Below, in pieces: positions 37,065-47,449 of a stretch of DNA of 64,000 nucleotides. The notes beneath the pieces are model-generated. The model had not been told where the DNA came from. It did not search any database and was given only the letters and a program-made list of their open reading frames with translations. The position numbers were made by a program, and so were the translations under genes. The DNA is from Sphagnum compactum (Eukaryota > Bryophyta > Sphagnopsida > Sphagnales), in assembly GCA_965153455.1 (NCBI GenBank), contig OZ234503.1, forward strand, positions 3,720,001-3,784,000, in the 5' to 3' direction. The first letter of the stretch is position 1. The number at the start of each line of letters is the position of its first letter.

Positions 37065-39892
37065 TCCTTCATTTGTCATTGTTGCAATTTCACAACAAAT
37101 GTAAATTTCATTCCCAATATCAGTATTATCCAAAGTCTCTTGTAACTTTGGACTTGAAGATAAAACCAACATCTTTCCAACAAACAAACACAAGCTTCTC
37201 TTATTTACACAATAGAAGCGGAAGTGAAACAAAGTTCACAATACATCCATCAAGAGAAAGGGGAAGAAACCCTTGTTGGAATTCCCAAAATCCAACCAAT
37301 AGTCACAACGAAAAACTAGGGAAGGGAAGACAATGGCAAGTATGTCCATTAAGCGTGGTTGCCAAAGATCCTTTATCACAAAGCCACCATACTTGGACCA
37401 TAGTATTTGTTAGTTGATATATCTACATGCAGAACATAAAAACAAATTGGGTGAAGTATGCCATGGAAAAAGTGTTATTGGATTTCGACATGCTTTGGGT
37501 TCACAACTTTCAAATGTTATGAAGGCACACCTCATGGGGCTAATAAGGCAAGGATTGTCCCCTGCTCAAGTTATGGCACATCATAAGGTGTATGTCAAGG
37601 AACATGCATTGCAAATGAACCTATTACACAGGACACATTTATTTTGCCTTCTAACGTCAAAAACTTGGCAAAAAAACGGGTAGATGAATTATGGCAAAAA
37701 CATCATAAGGACCCACTTAGTGTGAGAATGTGGATTTTGGAAAATCATGTGTCAATTTTTTATTATGTAGAACATGCGCTTTTATATCTCAATATATCAA
37801 ACCAAGATGACACCCCTTTCACCTTGGGAATCCAAACTATGTGGCAATGTGATATGATGACAAAATATGGGCAAGGGAGCTCAATAGCATTCAATGCAAC
37901 ATTTGGCATTAATCAATGTAGAGTATGGCATTGTCTTCCATTTTTTGAAGTTGCATACTTTTATGTTCTATAACATACGACCTATTAACCTTGCATCATG
38001 TTTTTTGTAATACCATTTATACACAATGATGGTGTTTGACGAATGGCAAAATGGAAATACCCATTGCATTCATTGTAATTGGAAAATGTCGAGAGAGTGA
38101 CCTCCATCCAGTCCTCCAATCATTAGCACAAAGAATGCCAAATGATTGGATGTCGTTTGCTATCATTATCGACAATGCTTAAGCAGAAATCAATGTTTTG
38201 AAGTAAGATTACTCTTTCCCAAAATAAGTCCCAAAGGCTATTTTTCCCTATTTGGGATTTGTTGGCACCAGTAATGCTTTCATTTTTGCCTTCAAAGGTT
38301 GTATATACCAATTTGTCAACTTCAATTCACAAGTTTTGTTTTAGGTAGAAGTTTTTGTTTTGTGTTCCCAAGTATGTAAACTATGTGTCATTTTGTTTAT
38401 TGCAGAACAATATCCCAAGTGTATGTTAATGGGCATTGAAATTCACAATGTCTTAGTTCAATAGTCTAGTACAAGCTTAAGTGTCCATTGCAATCTCAAG
38501 TACAAATGCAAAAAACCATTACAATCTGTAGTCTACATTTGTAACAAATGTTCCCATGTAGAACATAGTCATTGCCATATTTTGTGTCAATGTTCCTACG
38601 TACATTTTCCACAATACAACAAACATATCCTCAATGTGAATTTAATTTTTTTTTGCCATTATTGTAGGGGCACACATTGCCTTCTTGAAATTGTTTTTCC
38701 ATGTAGTAATGTTTGGCCAAGAGCCAAAGTGTTATTGTGTTTGTGGCATGTGCGGAAAGCATGGCTAAGAATGTCGTAAAGAAGATTGCATCTGCAAAGG
38801 AGCGAGCTAAAGTCTTATGTGCCCTTGGGAGGATAATATATTCACAAGGATGTCCCACCAATTCTGACCTTATCTTGTGGGCAAAAAACAAATTGAGTTG
38901 TTGGAAACAAGTTTCCCAAATGTAGTTCAATTCATTCAATACCTCAAAGATCATTGGTTCTTGAAAGCGGGGATGTGGTCTGTTGGGAATCGAAACATAC
39001 TACATGTAGCATAGGACATGAACTCCTCTATGGAATCATTCCACAACAACATGAAAATAATATTGTACTCTTCAAGAAAAAGGTTCACTAGGCATAAAAT
39101 GGATTGATTGATTTGCCATCTAGTTGATGATGTTCTAACACACTACTAGTATGGTGTGTAATTGAAAATCTTTAGCTATGTATGAAACAAAAAATAGGAA
39201 GGCATTGTTGCGAGTGTTGTATTTAGAGCCCGTGATATTCCAAACACAAATGTGATGTTACATCCAAATGGGGAGGATATTGCATTGGTGGCATCCACCA
39301 ACCACCTACCGAAAATGTGGATTATACACGTTCCAGCTTCTAAATGGCCCCAATGTAATTGCATGTTTACAGCGCAAGGAATAACATGTAAGCATGTTAT
39401 GAAGATTTTCAAAATGTTCCATCCTCACATTCGGATGGTGCAATTGTACAAAAGATGGGTACACTCCATGGGGTTCATAAGGGTCTTGCATTGGATATCC
39501 ACATTAATTTTGTCAACATGCCTAATCAAAAAATTGATGTGAATGAGAAGCTTAACGATGTTGATGCCTTCAACACAACAGAGCAAGAGGAAAACTACAC
39601 AAATTATAACCTAGGTGAGCTAATTGACTAGGTGCTCAAGGAGCTCAAAACTTTTGCATGTGATTTTCTGCCATTACAAAAACATTTACTATCTAGATTG
39701 AAGGTTATGCGAGGAAAACAACAAGATATGCTAGCACAAAGCATTGCAGGTGTGGAGCACCTTGATGCAAAACCATTGTTCCCAATTGTGCTTGGTGATA
39801 ATAATTTGAAAATACATAGAGGACTGCTTGAATCCAATGCTCCAAAAAACAACCAGTTGAAGGATAAAGTAACGAAGTCTATTCACATGTAA
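35784..39892 (+). pseudogene. Decayed MULE transposase with SWIM zinc finger
   Basis: Pieces of one protein lie in order on +. The N-terminal part opens at ATG 35784 (MAGPKCNLVFDDGGIPEMFE; IPWDCLEDFVKG), then shifts frame in the G-run near 36030, where GQNNPDFPTKF follows in another frame. 37414-37970 carries IGFRHALGSQ, VKNLAKKRVDELW, DDTPFTLGIQTMWQ and SSIAFNATFG. 38010-38200 carries MVFDEWQNG and MSFAIIIDNA followed by a stop. 38700-38920 carries AKVLLCLWHVRKAWL and KNVVKKIASAKERAK. 39252-39500 carries a SWIM finger (CNCMFTAQGITCKHVMKIF) and YKRWVHSMG. MULE transposases cut and paste DNA with a DDE triad; the first Asp, expected in the DATFG motif, is Asn here (codon 37893-37895). Frameshifts, a stop and this change make it inactive. 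Confidence 0.85.
37034..37059 (+). repeat. (TA)n microsatellite inside the MULE
   Basis: About thirteen TA dinucleotides in the gap between the N-terminal and central transposase fragments, probably in a former intron or decayed linker. Confidence 0.95.
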
Positions 39893-39899
39893 ACGTCTT

Positions 39900-42800
39900 T
39901 AAATGGTAGCCATTCCATTAGAGTATGTTGAAGTAGATATAGGCAGTTATGCCATTAGTGTGCCTTGGGTCACATTGGGCTCATAGGCAAATACATACTA
40001 AAACAATCTACCATTTGTAGAACTTATTTAATATATGACATAGTATTTTTTGCAAAACATTTTGAAAAGTTTGAATGAAATTGTTGTTTGAATAAAAGAA
40101 ATAAAGTTTGCATTGAATTCAATAGGTAGGTCTAATGTCTTCATCGTCTACCAAATTTGCTTGCACAACTCAACTTGGTTTGTGAAGACTATGTGAATGC
40201 AATTTACATTTTTTTCTACCAACTATCTCCACAAGTAAACTTAGTAAAACATCATGCAAATCTTCATATTGTATAAGAATGTGTAATATGAAAAATGCAA
40301 CTTTGAATGCAAAGCAACTCCTGTAAACAAAGTGAATATAGAAAATGAGATATTACTTTCCAATGTGTTATGAACAATTATGCTTCACAAATTGAATTAC
40401 AAGATATCGTGAGACATTGACTACAATACTGTGCAATATTTTGATGTAATGAAAACATGTACATGCAAATTGCATCCATTTGCTTTCAAAATCCGATATG
40501 GTTTCAAAATTACTATTTGCATCAAAAACATTTGCATTAGAAAATCAACAAATGAGCACATTGCAATGGCAAAAAAACTCAATATATGTTCCAACCATTA
40601 CAAGAGCTTGATGTACATATCCTAATTGCTTGGATTTCCATATCCATTAAGTCTCAATTTGAGACATCTCACATTATGTCTCAATCTGAGACATCTCACA
40701 TTATGTCTCAATCTGAGACATCTCACATTATGTCCAAAATGTCCTATAATAAGAACCTAGTAACATTCAACATTGTTTGCTAACTAGAACCAATCTAGAA
40801 CCGCATCTAGAGTATGTGGTCGGCTAACTAGTAAAACACACCATCCTCTTAGGTCGTTCACTCCTTCAAGTACCTGGTAGTCTTTTGAAGTGGTCTGATT
40901 CAACAATTTGTGGATGTTTTTCCAAGTCAATCAACCATGCATTATCTGGAGCATCACTGTTGTGCAACGTTTGTTTAACAACCCCAACCAATGTTGATCG
41001 ACTCTAGATTGTTTCATCCCTTGAGAACGAAGTCCGTGTCACCTACACCTAAGCAAATGTGTAATTACAGTTGTAAATGTGATTGATAATTAGGAAAAAG
41101 GAAATGGGATAATGAACTTTGTAAAAAATACCTAAAGGCAAGTGGATCTGTCATGTGTCATCCACTTGCAAAACTTTGTGATGAATTTTATAACATAAAA
41201 TCCACACTCCCAATTCGACACCTATTGTGGTCCATCAAGCCAGGTCTAACTCGTCTTGGACACGACTCACTTCCATGCATTTGTCTTCGACAACTTACCT
41301 TGTTTCACTACTCAAATCTTGGTAAAGAAATAGTGTAGTACCAAGGAATGAAAGATGTTTGCAGATTTCAGCAAGTCATTGTGATACAAACTATCATCAG
41401 CCATTACAATAACACTCTAATGGTTTGCATCTTGAAGTGGGACTAAAACAACCTTCACTTCAATGGGCACACTGAACTTCTTTCCTACAAACTTAATAAC
41501 ATTATCCTTTGACTCTCCCTTTTCATTGATCCAATTCTTCACAATCCTAGAAGTGGGGGTGGATGATGTACATAGACTCCCTTAATAACTAGCGATGTGT
41601 AAACCAAACTTTGAATAATTCCATGGCATCAATTGACAATAACCCTTGTTTGTTGTCGAGTAGGCCAATGTTAGCATTAAACCTTAGTTTCAAATATTCA
41701 CCTACAATCACAAATGAGATGGCAGAATCATTGGTCCCATTTCTAGATTGTATGAAGTTTTGCACAACTAGCACCAAACTGCCAATGAAATCAAGGATTA
41801 TTAATTGAACAAACATAGCATAACTTAGTTAAGAAAAATGACAATATGAGAACTTCAATCAAATGTTCTGTAAGCATATCATGTAATGTTTTGTATAATT
41901 CACCTAGGTATAAATCCTTCCAATGGTCTTAAAATGAACTAATCTAGGAAAATAGATAATGCAGATCTACATTTTTTGCTAGAACTATAGTTTTACTTAC
42001 ATATCTTCTTCAAGTAAGGCATTAGATCGTGTGGTAACCTCATCTTCTATAGGCACAAATATGTAGTCAATTAATTCACCAATATTTGATCCCACCATAC
42101 ACGTCAACACATTGCTTGTTATAACCCTAACATTGGGTTCGCAACAAAGTGTGAAGCGCAAGGGCCCATGAGGTCGAGAGTGTGTTTAGGTGTGAAACAC
42201 TTTCACAAATGGGGGAGAATGCAATGGATGAAGCCCAATGACTCCAAAGTGCACTCCCACTTTGGGAGTTGCATTCGTGTAATAGTTGCAAATGTTCAAA
42301 TCTTTGGTTGAAAAGGTAAACAAACACCAAATTGGGCCCCCATGGTACCATTAAAAAGTTCTTGAATCTTAGATGCTTAAAGTGTCCTCGCATTGTTCAT
42401 TTAGACCTGATTTGCATGAGTTGTGATCAAAAGAAAGAGCGGGAATCAAATTGAGAATTTGACTCTTGACCACAAATCCCTTGAAAGTAGGTCAAATGAG
42501 GTCTGATTGGAGCGTGTTATACACCATTGGAAAGATATTTTCAAGGGATATAAGATACTATCTTCGCACTTTCAAAATAAACTTGATTTGAGAAAGATAT
42601 AAGCGTCCAAAGTTTTTGGACAACAAGAGTCCTAGTTTTGGGACTCGCATTTGGGAGTCCCGGGGAAAAGTGACATTTGGATGTAGTCTTCGTGGAGAGG
42701 CATAGAGTATACTATAGGGAGGGGAGTGGTGCCTCCTCCCAAAAGTTGCGGGCTGTGTAAAGCTTGTGCTTGAAATTGTCCCTACTAAGTTTGCCGCACC

Positions 42801-43400
42801 ATTTCCATTCGACTTACACTAACTGCCTTCTTTTCTTGGTTGTGCAAGTTGATATCATTTTGAACTCTCACTTGTGAGTTCGTCCAAGTCCCATCCTGAA
42901 GCTCTAGCACGCCTTCCTACCCCCGAAGTGTTGCAAGGTAGGGAACATGTCCCAATTCTATTATTCTTCCGTTGTTTTCACTCTAGGACCCACCTTTGGG
43001 TCTCTTGAGGAGTTTGCGGGCACATCATTGCTTGCACCTTCTAGGTTGAACTCTGTGATTGGCTCAAAAAAATGCACACCTTGGGAAGATGTATCATTGA
43101 GGTTCGGCAATGATCTTAAAAGGTTCCATGCAGATTGCCATGGAGGCCGTAGAACGATGGAAAGGGATGGTGTCCACCTGAACCCAATAAGGACATCAAA
43201 GACAACATTTGATGGGAGTGGTGATGCAAGGGTGGGATTGTTGATGTAAGATTACAAGTCAATACCAACTGAATGGCTAAAGTTTTGTTTCGATGTTTCA
43301 TGATTTGCAACCATCTACAACAAATCTAATCCTTGAAACTTTTCGATTTCTTGCATAGTATTTGTCGTAGTAGGTGTTGCTGGTAGAATCTGGTCATTCA
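39900..43400. other. MULE interior between the two gene remnants
   Basis: About 3.5 kb between the end of the transposase remnant and the most 3' recognisable piece of the - strand gene. Short open frames on both strands have no identifiable domain. GC content rises around 42.1-43.2 kb, which may be captured host DNA or the 3' part of the second gene. Nothing here could be assigned a function. Confidence 0.5.
40651..40734 (+). repeat. Three-copy 27-bp tandem palindrome
   Basis: Units start GTCTCA at 40651, 40678 and 40705, with a final GTCC at 40732, an exact 27-bp spacing. Each unit contains the inverted pair GTCTCA...TGAGAC, so each can form a small hairpin, joined by ATCTCACATTAT. Confidence 0.95.
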
Positions 43401-43434
43401 GTCCTATAAAAGGGAGTGATTACACATCAAATCA

Positions 43435-46400
43435 CTAAAATTGGAATGCAAACCATAAATTAGTAACTGGTGATGATTTGAAAACTAAAGTAATAAAATA
43501 GAATTGGAAATATGAAACATGTGTATATATACCTTTTGTTGTTGCATCATCTAATTTGCGGGTGGCAACATTGACATCAACACTGTTCTGATCTATTTTT
43601 TTTACCCTCCCTAATTTAAGGGACAATGCATGAAGCTGGAAGTCCATAATTTTTGCTAACAATTGTTGGCATTTACCTCCCTTATCACGAAGGGCATTAC
43701 CATTTCCAAAGTTTGCCTTCCCTGGGAAAACCCAACCCATGTCTATCTCCTCCTTCAACACTAAGGCTTCGTTGAAAACCTGACAATAGATTATTCAAAT
43801 GAACACATTATGGCATACACTGTGGCATATTGAATGGAATTGTGCAACAAAAACTAAATAAAGCTTGGAGTATTAGTTGGAAGATGTAATACCTCATCTA
43901 GTGCGAGCCTATCAGCTAGCCCAGTGGAAGAACTACACTACATATCTTCCAACTGCTTGCTTAGTCCAAGACTACGCATGTCTGAGATTGCTCTATGAGC
44001 AATTCTGGCCATAAACCCTTGTATTTTTTCAACCACTAGGTTTTGTAGCTCAAGTTCAAAACCTAATAGACCTAATAAGTCCTCTCAAGCTTGCAAAACA
44101 TCTTCAACATCGTATTGCATGTTTGGGAACCAAAAAATTTCGTAGTCTATTACATCCTACACAACAATCGTTAACCTCACAAAATGGGTTTGATCACGAG
44201 CATAATGGAAGATAATTCGTTGTGTTAGACCTTTGTTTGGATGTGTTAGGGGATGTTGTTTGCCAAACAATGCTTTACAAAAAGTTTGAAAGTTCTAACA
44301 ATATGCAGGCATGCTTTGTTTAACGAGAAGGGTATTGATTCCTTTTCAAGCTTTTCAGTGATGATTTCCAACTCCTCCTTTGTGTGTTGCCATGGGCACT
44401 AAGGACTAGTTTGTAAAGGATAGTGCTTCAATAGTGAATATAAAGGCGACCACCCCCACTTAGATTTTTCTTTAATACCCTTAACTTATTGGTCATAAAT
44501 TTTCATTCTTGTTGGACATATTCTTTTTTCTTCTTCCTAAGTGTTTCTGCAACATTTACCTTGTCTGCATCATACTCCTTTTTTTTCACATACTGTAGGT
44601 ATTCCCAGAGATTTTTCCAATTTATGAATTGTTTCACAGTGTTATCTCCACAACTAGCTTCAATCCATGCGTTCAAAGACTTTGCGACAATTTCAAAAAT
44701 TGTGGTTGTCCTTTCAACTCTCCAGTAACCTACATGCACAATATATGACTAATAAGAACCTAGGTTGGAGAACAATGACTTGCAGTAATAACAACCTAGG
44801 TTGTAAAACATTGACTATGACTAATAAGAACTTATATTGGAGAACCATGACTATACAAGTAATAAGAAACAAGGTTGCATAACATTGAATGTAAGTAATA
44901 AGAACCCAGGTTGCAGATGAGTGATTGTGAGACATTTGAAATTAGGGTGCAGTACAATGATAACGAATAAGAAGAAGTAAACTCACCAGTGGAAAAAGGT
45001 ACCATTCTCCAAATGTGGACACAAGTGTTTTTCTTAAAGTACCTTCGATTTCCATCCTCATAAAGAAAGCTAGGGCTTCTTCAGGGTCTTCAAACATTGT
45101 CGTGGCCATTACTTTATATGTCTTTAATAATAAGAATAAAGCCCATCCATTTGTACTTCCACACGAGGAGGGGCCAAATCACAGGCACTTTTGATATGAA
45201 TGTTTAAGCTGTTTTCCTTGTTTTTGCTTCAATGTCAGCTCTGCTTTTATGTGCTACACCATTTTGTGGTAGTGTTCACCTATCTGGAAACAATGATAAA
45301 CTTACCAATACATAGGTCGAGTCTTTCAGTGATTTCAAATGAATTTGGGCTTCTAATTCCCCTTGTAGAAAGAATTAAATACTTCACTTCACAAAAATAG
45401 ACTTGCATATGGTTTGTTTTACCTTGTATGGCGTATTGGTTTTACAATTGCAAAATTTTCCACTATAAACATTTTTGCATGGAAAGTGGTTTTAGCAATC
45501 TACAATGATTGGGCAACACCTATAGGTATCCCACCTAAAAGTGAATGAAAATTTGGGAATCTAAAAGTGCGGTATAGATTGTTTACATGGGCATTATGAA
45601 GATCTGCAGACAATAATGGGAAATAAATAATTAGTTAATCAACAACTGGAGCTGGAAATTTTCATTTGCAAAGTGAACCTAAAAAACAAATGTTTATAGA
45701 CTAGAATTAAAAAATAAAAATGCAACAAGCTAAGTTCTTATATGAACTAGAGATTTTAAAAATGAATGCTAGGTTTGGAATCATACGTACCTTGGCAGTG
45801 AATTGATGAAAAGTCTCCATCATTACTTAATTCAACAACCACCTTGTCTGTTTGATGTATGGGCCTTGGAGGTGGTAGTTTTTTGTCCCGAGATTTTAAA
45901 TTTGTTGATGCAGCCCTTTTAGTAGGATGTTTTATTGCATCATTATTTCGGCGCTTACTTCTGTTTGGTAGGGTCTTGCCATGTTTCTCCCCTAACCTTG
46001 TCAAATTTTTTGCCTCAAACTTGGTCCAAATTGGGTACATCTTCAGCAACTCCTTGCCCTTGTATTTCAGGCATTATGTCATCATTCTATGGTAGTTTAA
46101 GGTGTTTTTGTCTTTGTAACAATTCTTGCAGAACTTGCATTGAAAGGAAGGCCATTTTCCAATGGGGAAATCAAGGCATTTGACATTGAAATGTGCTTCC
46201 AATGTGAGAGTCTCATACTCCTCTTCAAGGTATAGTGTGACATAGTGATGTCGACTTTGTTGCATTATCGATTTGTAAATCCTACTTTTGCCATTTGGAC
46301 CTCCCAATACCTACAATATGTTGTTAATCATTTTTTAAAAATTTGTTATGTTCTGCAGAACAAGGAGGATAGGAAATGATGTCCACTATTTACTTTCCCA

Positions 46401-46951
46401 AACTATATGTACTCAACACAATAGACCTAAATTTCAAAAGAAAAACAATAAACTGCAAAACCCCAAGGTCCTATATGAAGTTAGCAAACAAAGACCTTTT
46501 TTTGTAATCAAAAATCCTACTACCCATTTTTTGTAGCACATTCAACAACAAACTCATGATAGAAATAAAATAATAGAAAGCTTACCCCTTCTACCCATCC
46601 TATTGATGTTGTCTTCACAATGTCGATATATTTTTGTCTTCCAAGCAATTAAATCATGTAAGGGTCTTCTTACACAAAAATCAACAACTCTTACTAAACA
46701 TGTCCTCGCTCTCCATCCCCTCCTCTAGTTGGCATCATGTCATCGTCAAGCTTTTGTGTATCATTAAAATTTTGACTATTGTTGTCTTTAGTTGTAGGAA
46801 AATCAAGCTCACCTTCAACACTGTAGATAACAATAGGAGTGGGAGATCTTCCCACAATGTTTACGGTAATCATATTATGCACTGTGATGTTCTCTTCAAT
46901 GACACTTGCAATAACAGAAAATGTAATTTTTGTTCTTTGTGTTGGTTCCAT
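43435..46951 (-). pseudogene. Second, unidentified gene remnant of the MULE (convergent to the transposase)
   Basis: Coding-like blocks on -, read from high to low coordinates. 46951 opens with ATG (MEPTQRTKITFSVIASVIEE), with a possible donor after GTTGAAG. About 46576-46640 reads KYIDIVKTTSIGWVEG. 46074-46310 reads GGPNGKSRIYKSIMQQSRHH, then KWPSFQCKFCKNCYKDKNTL and a stop. 45756-46060 is basic (LKYKGKELLKMYPIWTKF; PNRSKRRNNDAIKHPTKRA). 44987-45165 reads STNGWALFLLLKTYKVMATT and FEDPEEALAFFMRMEIEG and ends at a good donor (GTGAGT). About 44503-44735 reads IFEIVAKSLNAWIEASCGDN. 43435-43761 reads AKIMDFQLHALSLKLGRVKK. The CxxCxxC cluster with a following His (FCKNCYKDK) could bind metal. I do not recognise the family. 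Position and orientation recall mudrB of maize MuDR, but sequence relationship is not shown. Confidence 0.5.
44750..44935 (+). repeat. Five-copy ~37-bp tandem repeat inside the MULE
   Basis: The word AATAAGAAC (variant AATAACAAC or AATAAGAAA) recurs every 36-38 bases from 44751 to about 44905, usually followed by CTAGGTTG or a variant and then AACATTGACTATGA. It appears to lie in an intron of the - strand remnant, between the 44987 donor and the block ending at 44735. Confidence 0.8.
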
Positions 46952-47245
46952 AGTTGTTCACGAGTCAAAATAGGACATAACAATTACGAAGAAAACTACT
47001 TAACATAGTCACTTCAAAATTTAATGCAACCCTAAACCCTAAACCTTTCAAAGGAAGGTCGCTTTCCAAATGGTTCTTTGATGAAAGACAATTAGTGTTT
47101 TGCACTCAATGCTTTTACAATCATTTTGCACCACCAAACCCTAAAAAAGTCCTTACATTGCTTACAACATGAGACCCCTAAACACCCAATCTACATTTGG
47201 TTAATTTTAATTTATATTTGAACTGTTATGTTTCTAATGTAAAAT

Positions 47246-47433
47246 GTTCGATGTTTTGTTATTGATAGCAAAGGGAGCTTTGGATAGTTGTCGATGCTTG
47301 GGATGTTCTATCAACGGTGAAGGGAAGGTTCGGCTCTAGAGGTGGGGTCAAGTTCGGTGGTGGGGTAGGTAGTGGGTCAAGGGTCTAGAGACTGCGCCCA
47401 ACAGAGCTCATTAGGGGGTATTTAGCATTTCAC
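47246..47433 (-). repeat. Right terminal inverted repeat of the MULE
   Basis: Reverse complement begins GTGAAATGCTAAATACC. It has lost more CG sites than the left copy, consistent with methylation-driven C-to-T decay after insertion. Confidence 0.88.
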
Positions 47434-47449
47434 CAACCTATCAACCTTT

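Larger units (their letters stand above)
35084..47433. mobile_element. Large Mutator-like element (MULE), 12.35 kb
   Basis: The left terminal inverted repeat (35084 to about 35272) matches the reverse complement of the right one (about 47246-47433) over about 190 bp: both tips contain AAATGCTAAATACC, and both inner parts contain CCTACCCCACCACCG, ACTTGACCCCACCTCTA and AGAACATCCCAAGCA. The flanks CCACCTATC (35075-35083) and CAACCTATC (47434-47442) form a 9-bp target duplication with one mismatch, the size made by Mutator transposases. Inside are a decayed SWIM-type MULE transposase on + (35.7-39.9 kb) and a second decayed gene on - (43.4-47.0 kb). Long repeats, 9-bp duplication and transposase all agree. 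Both genes are broken, so it is not autonomous now. Confidence 0.93.
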
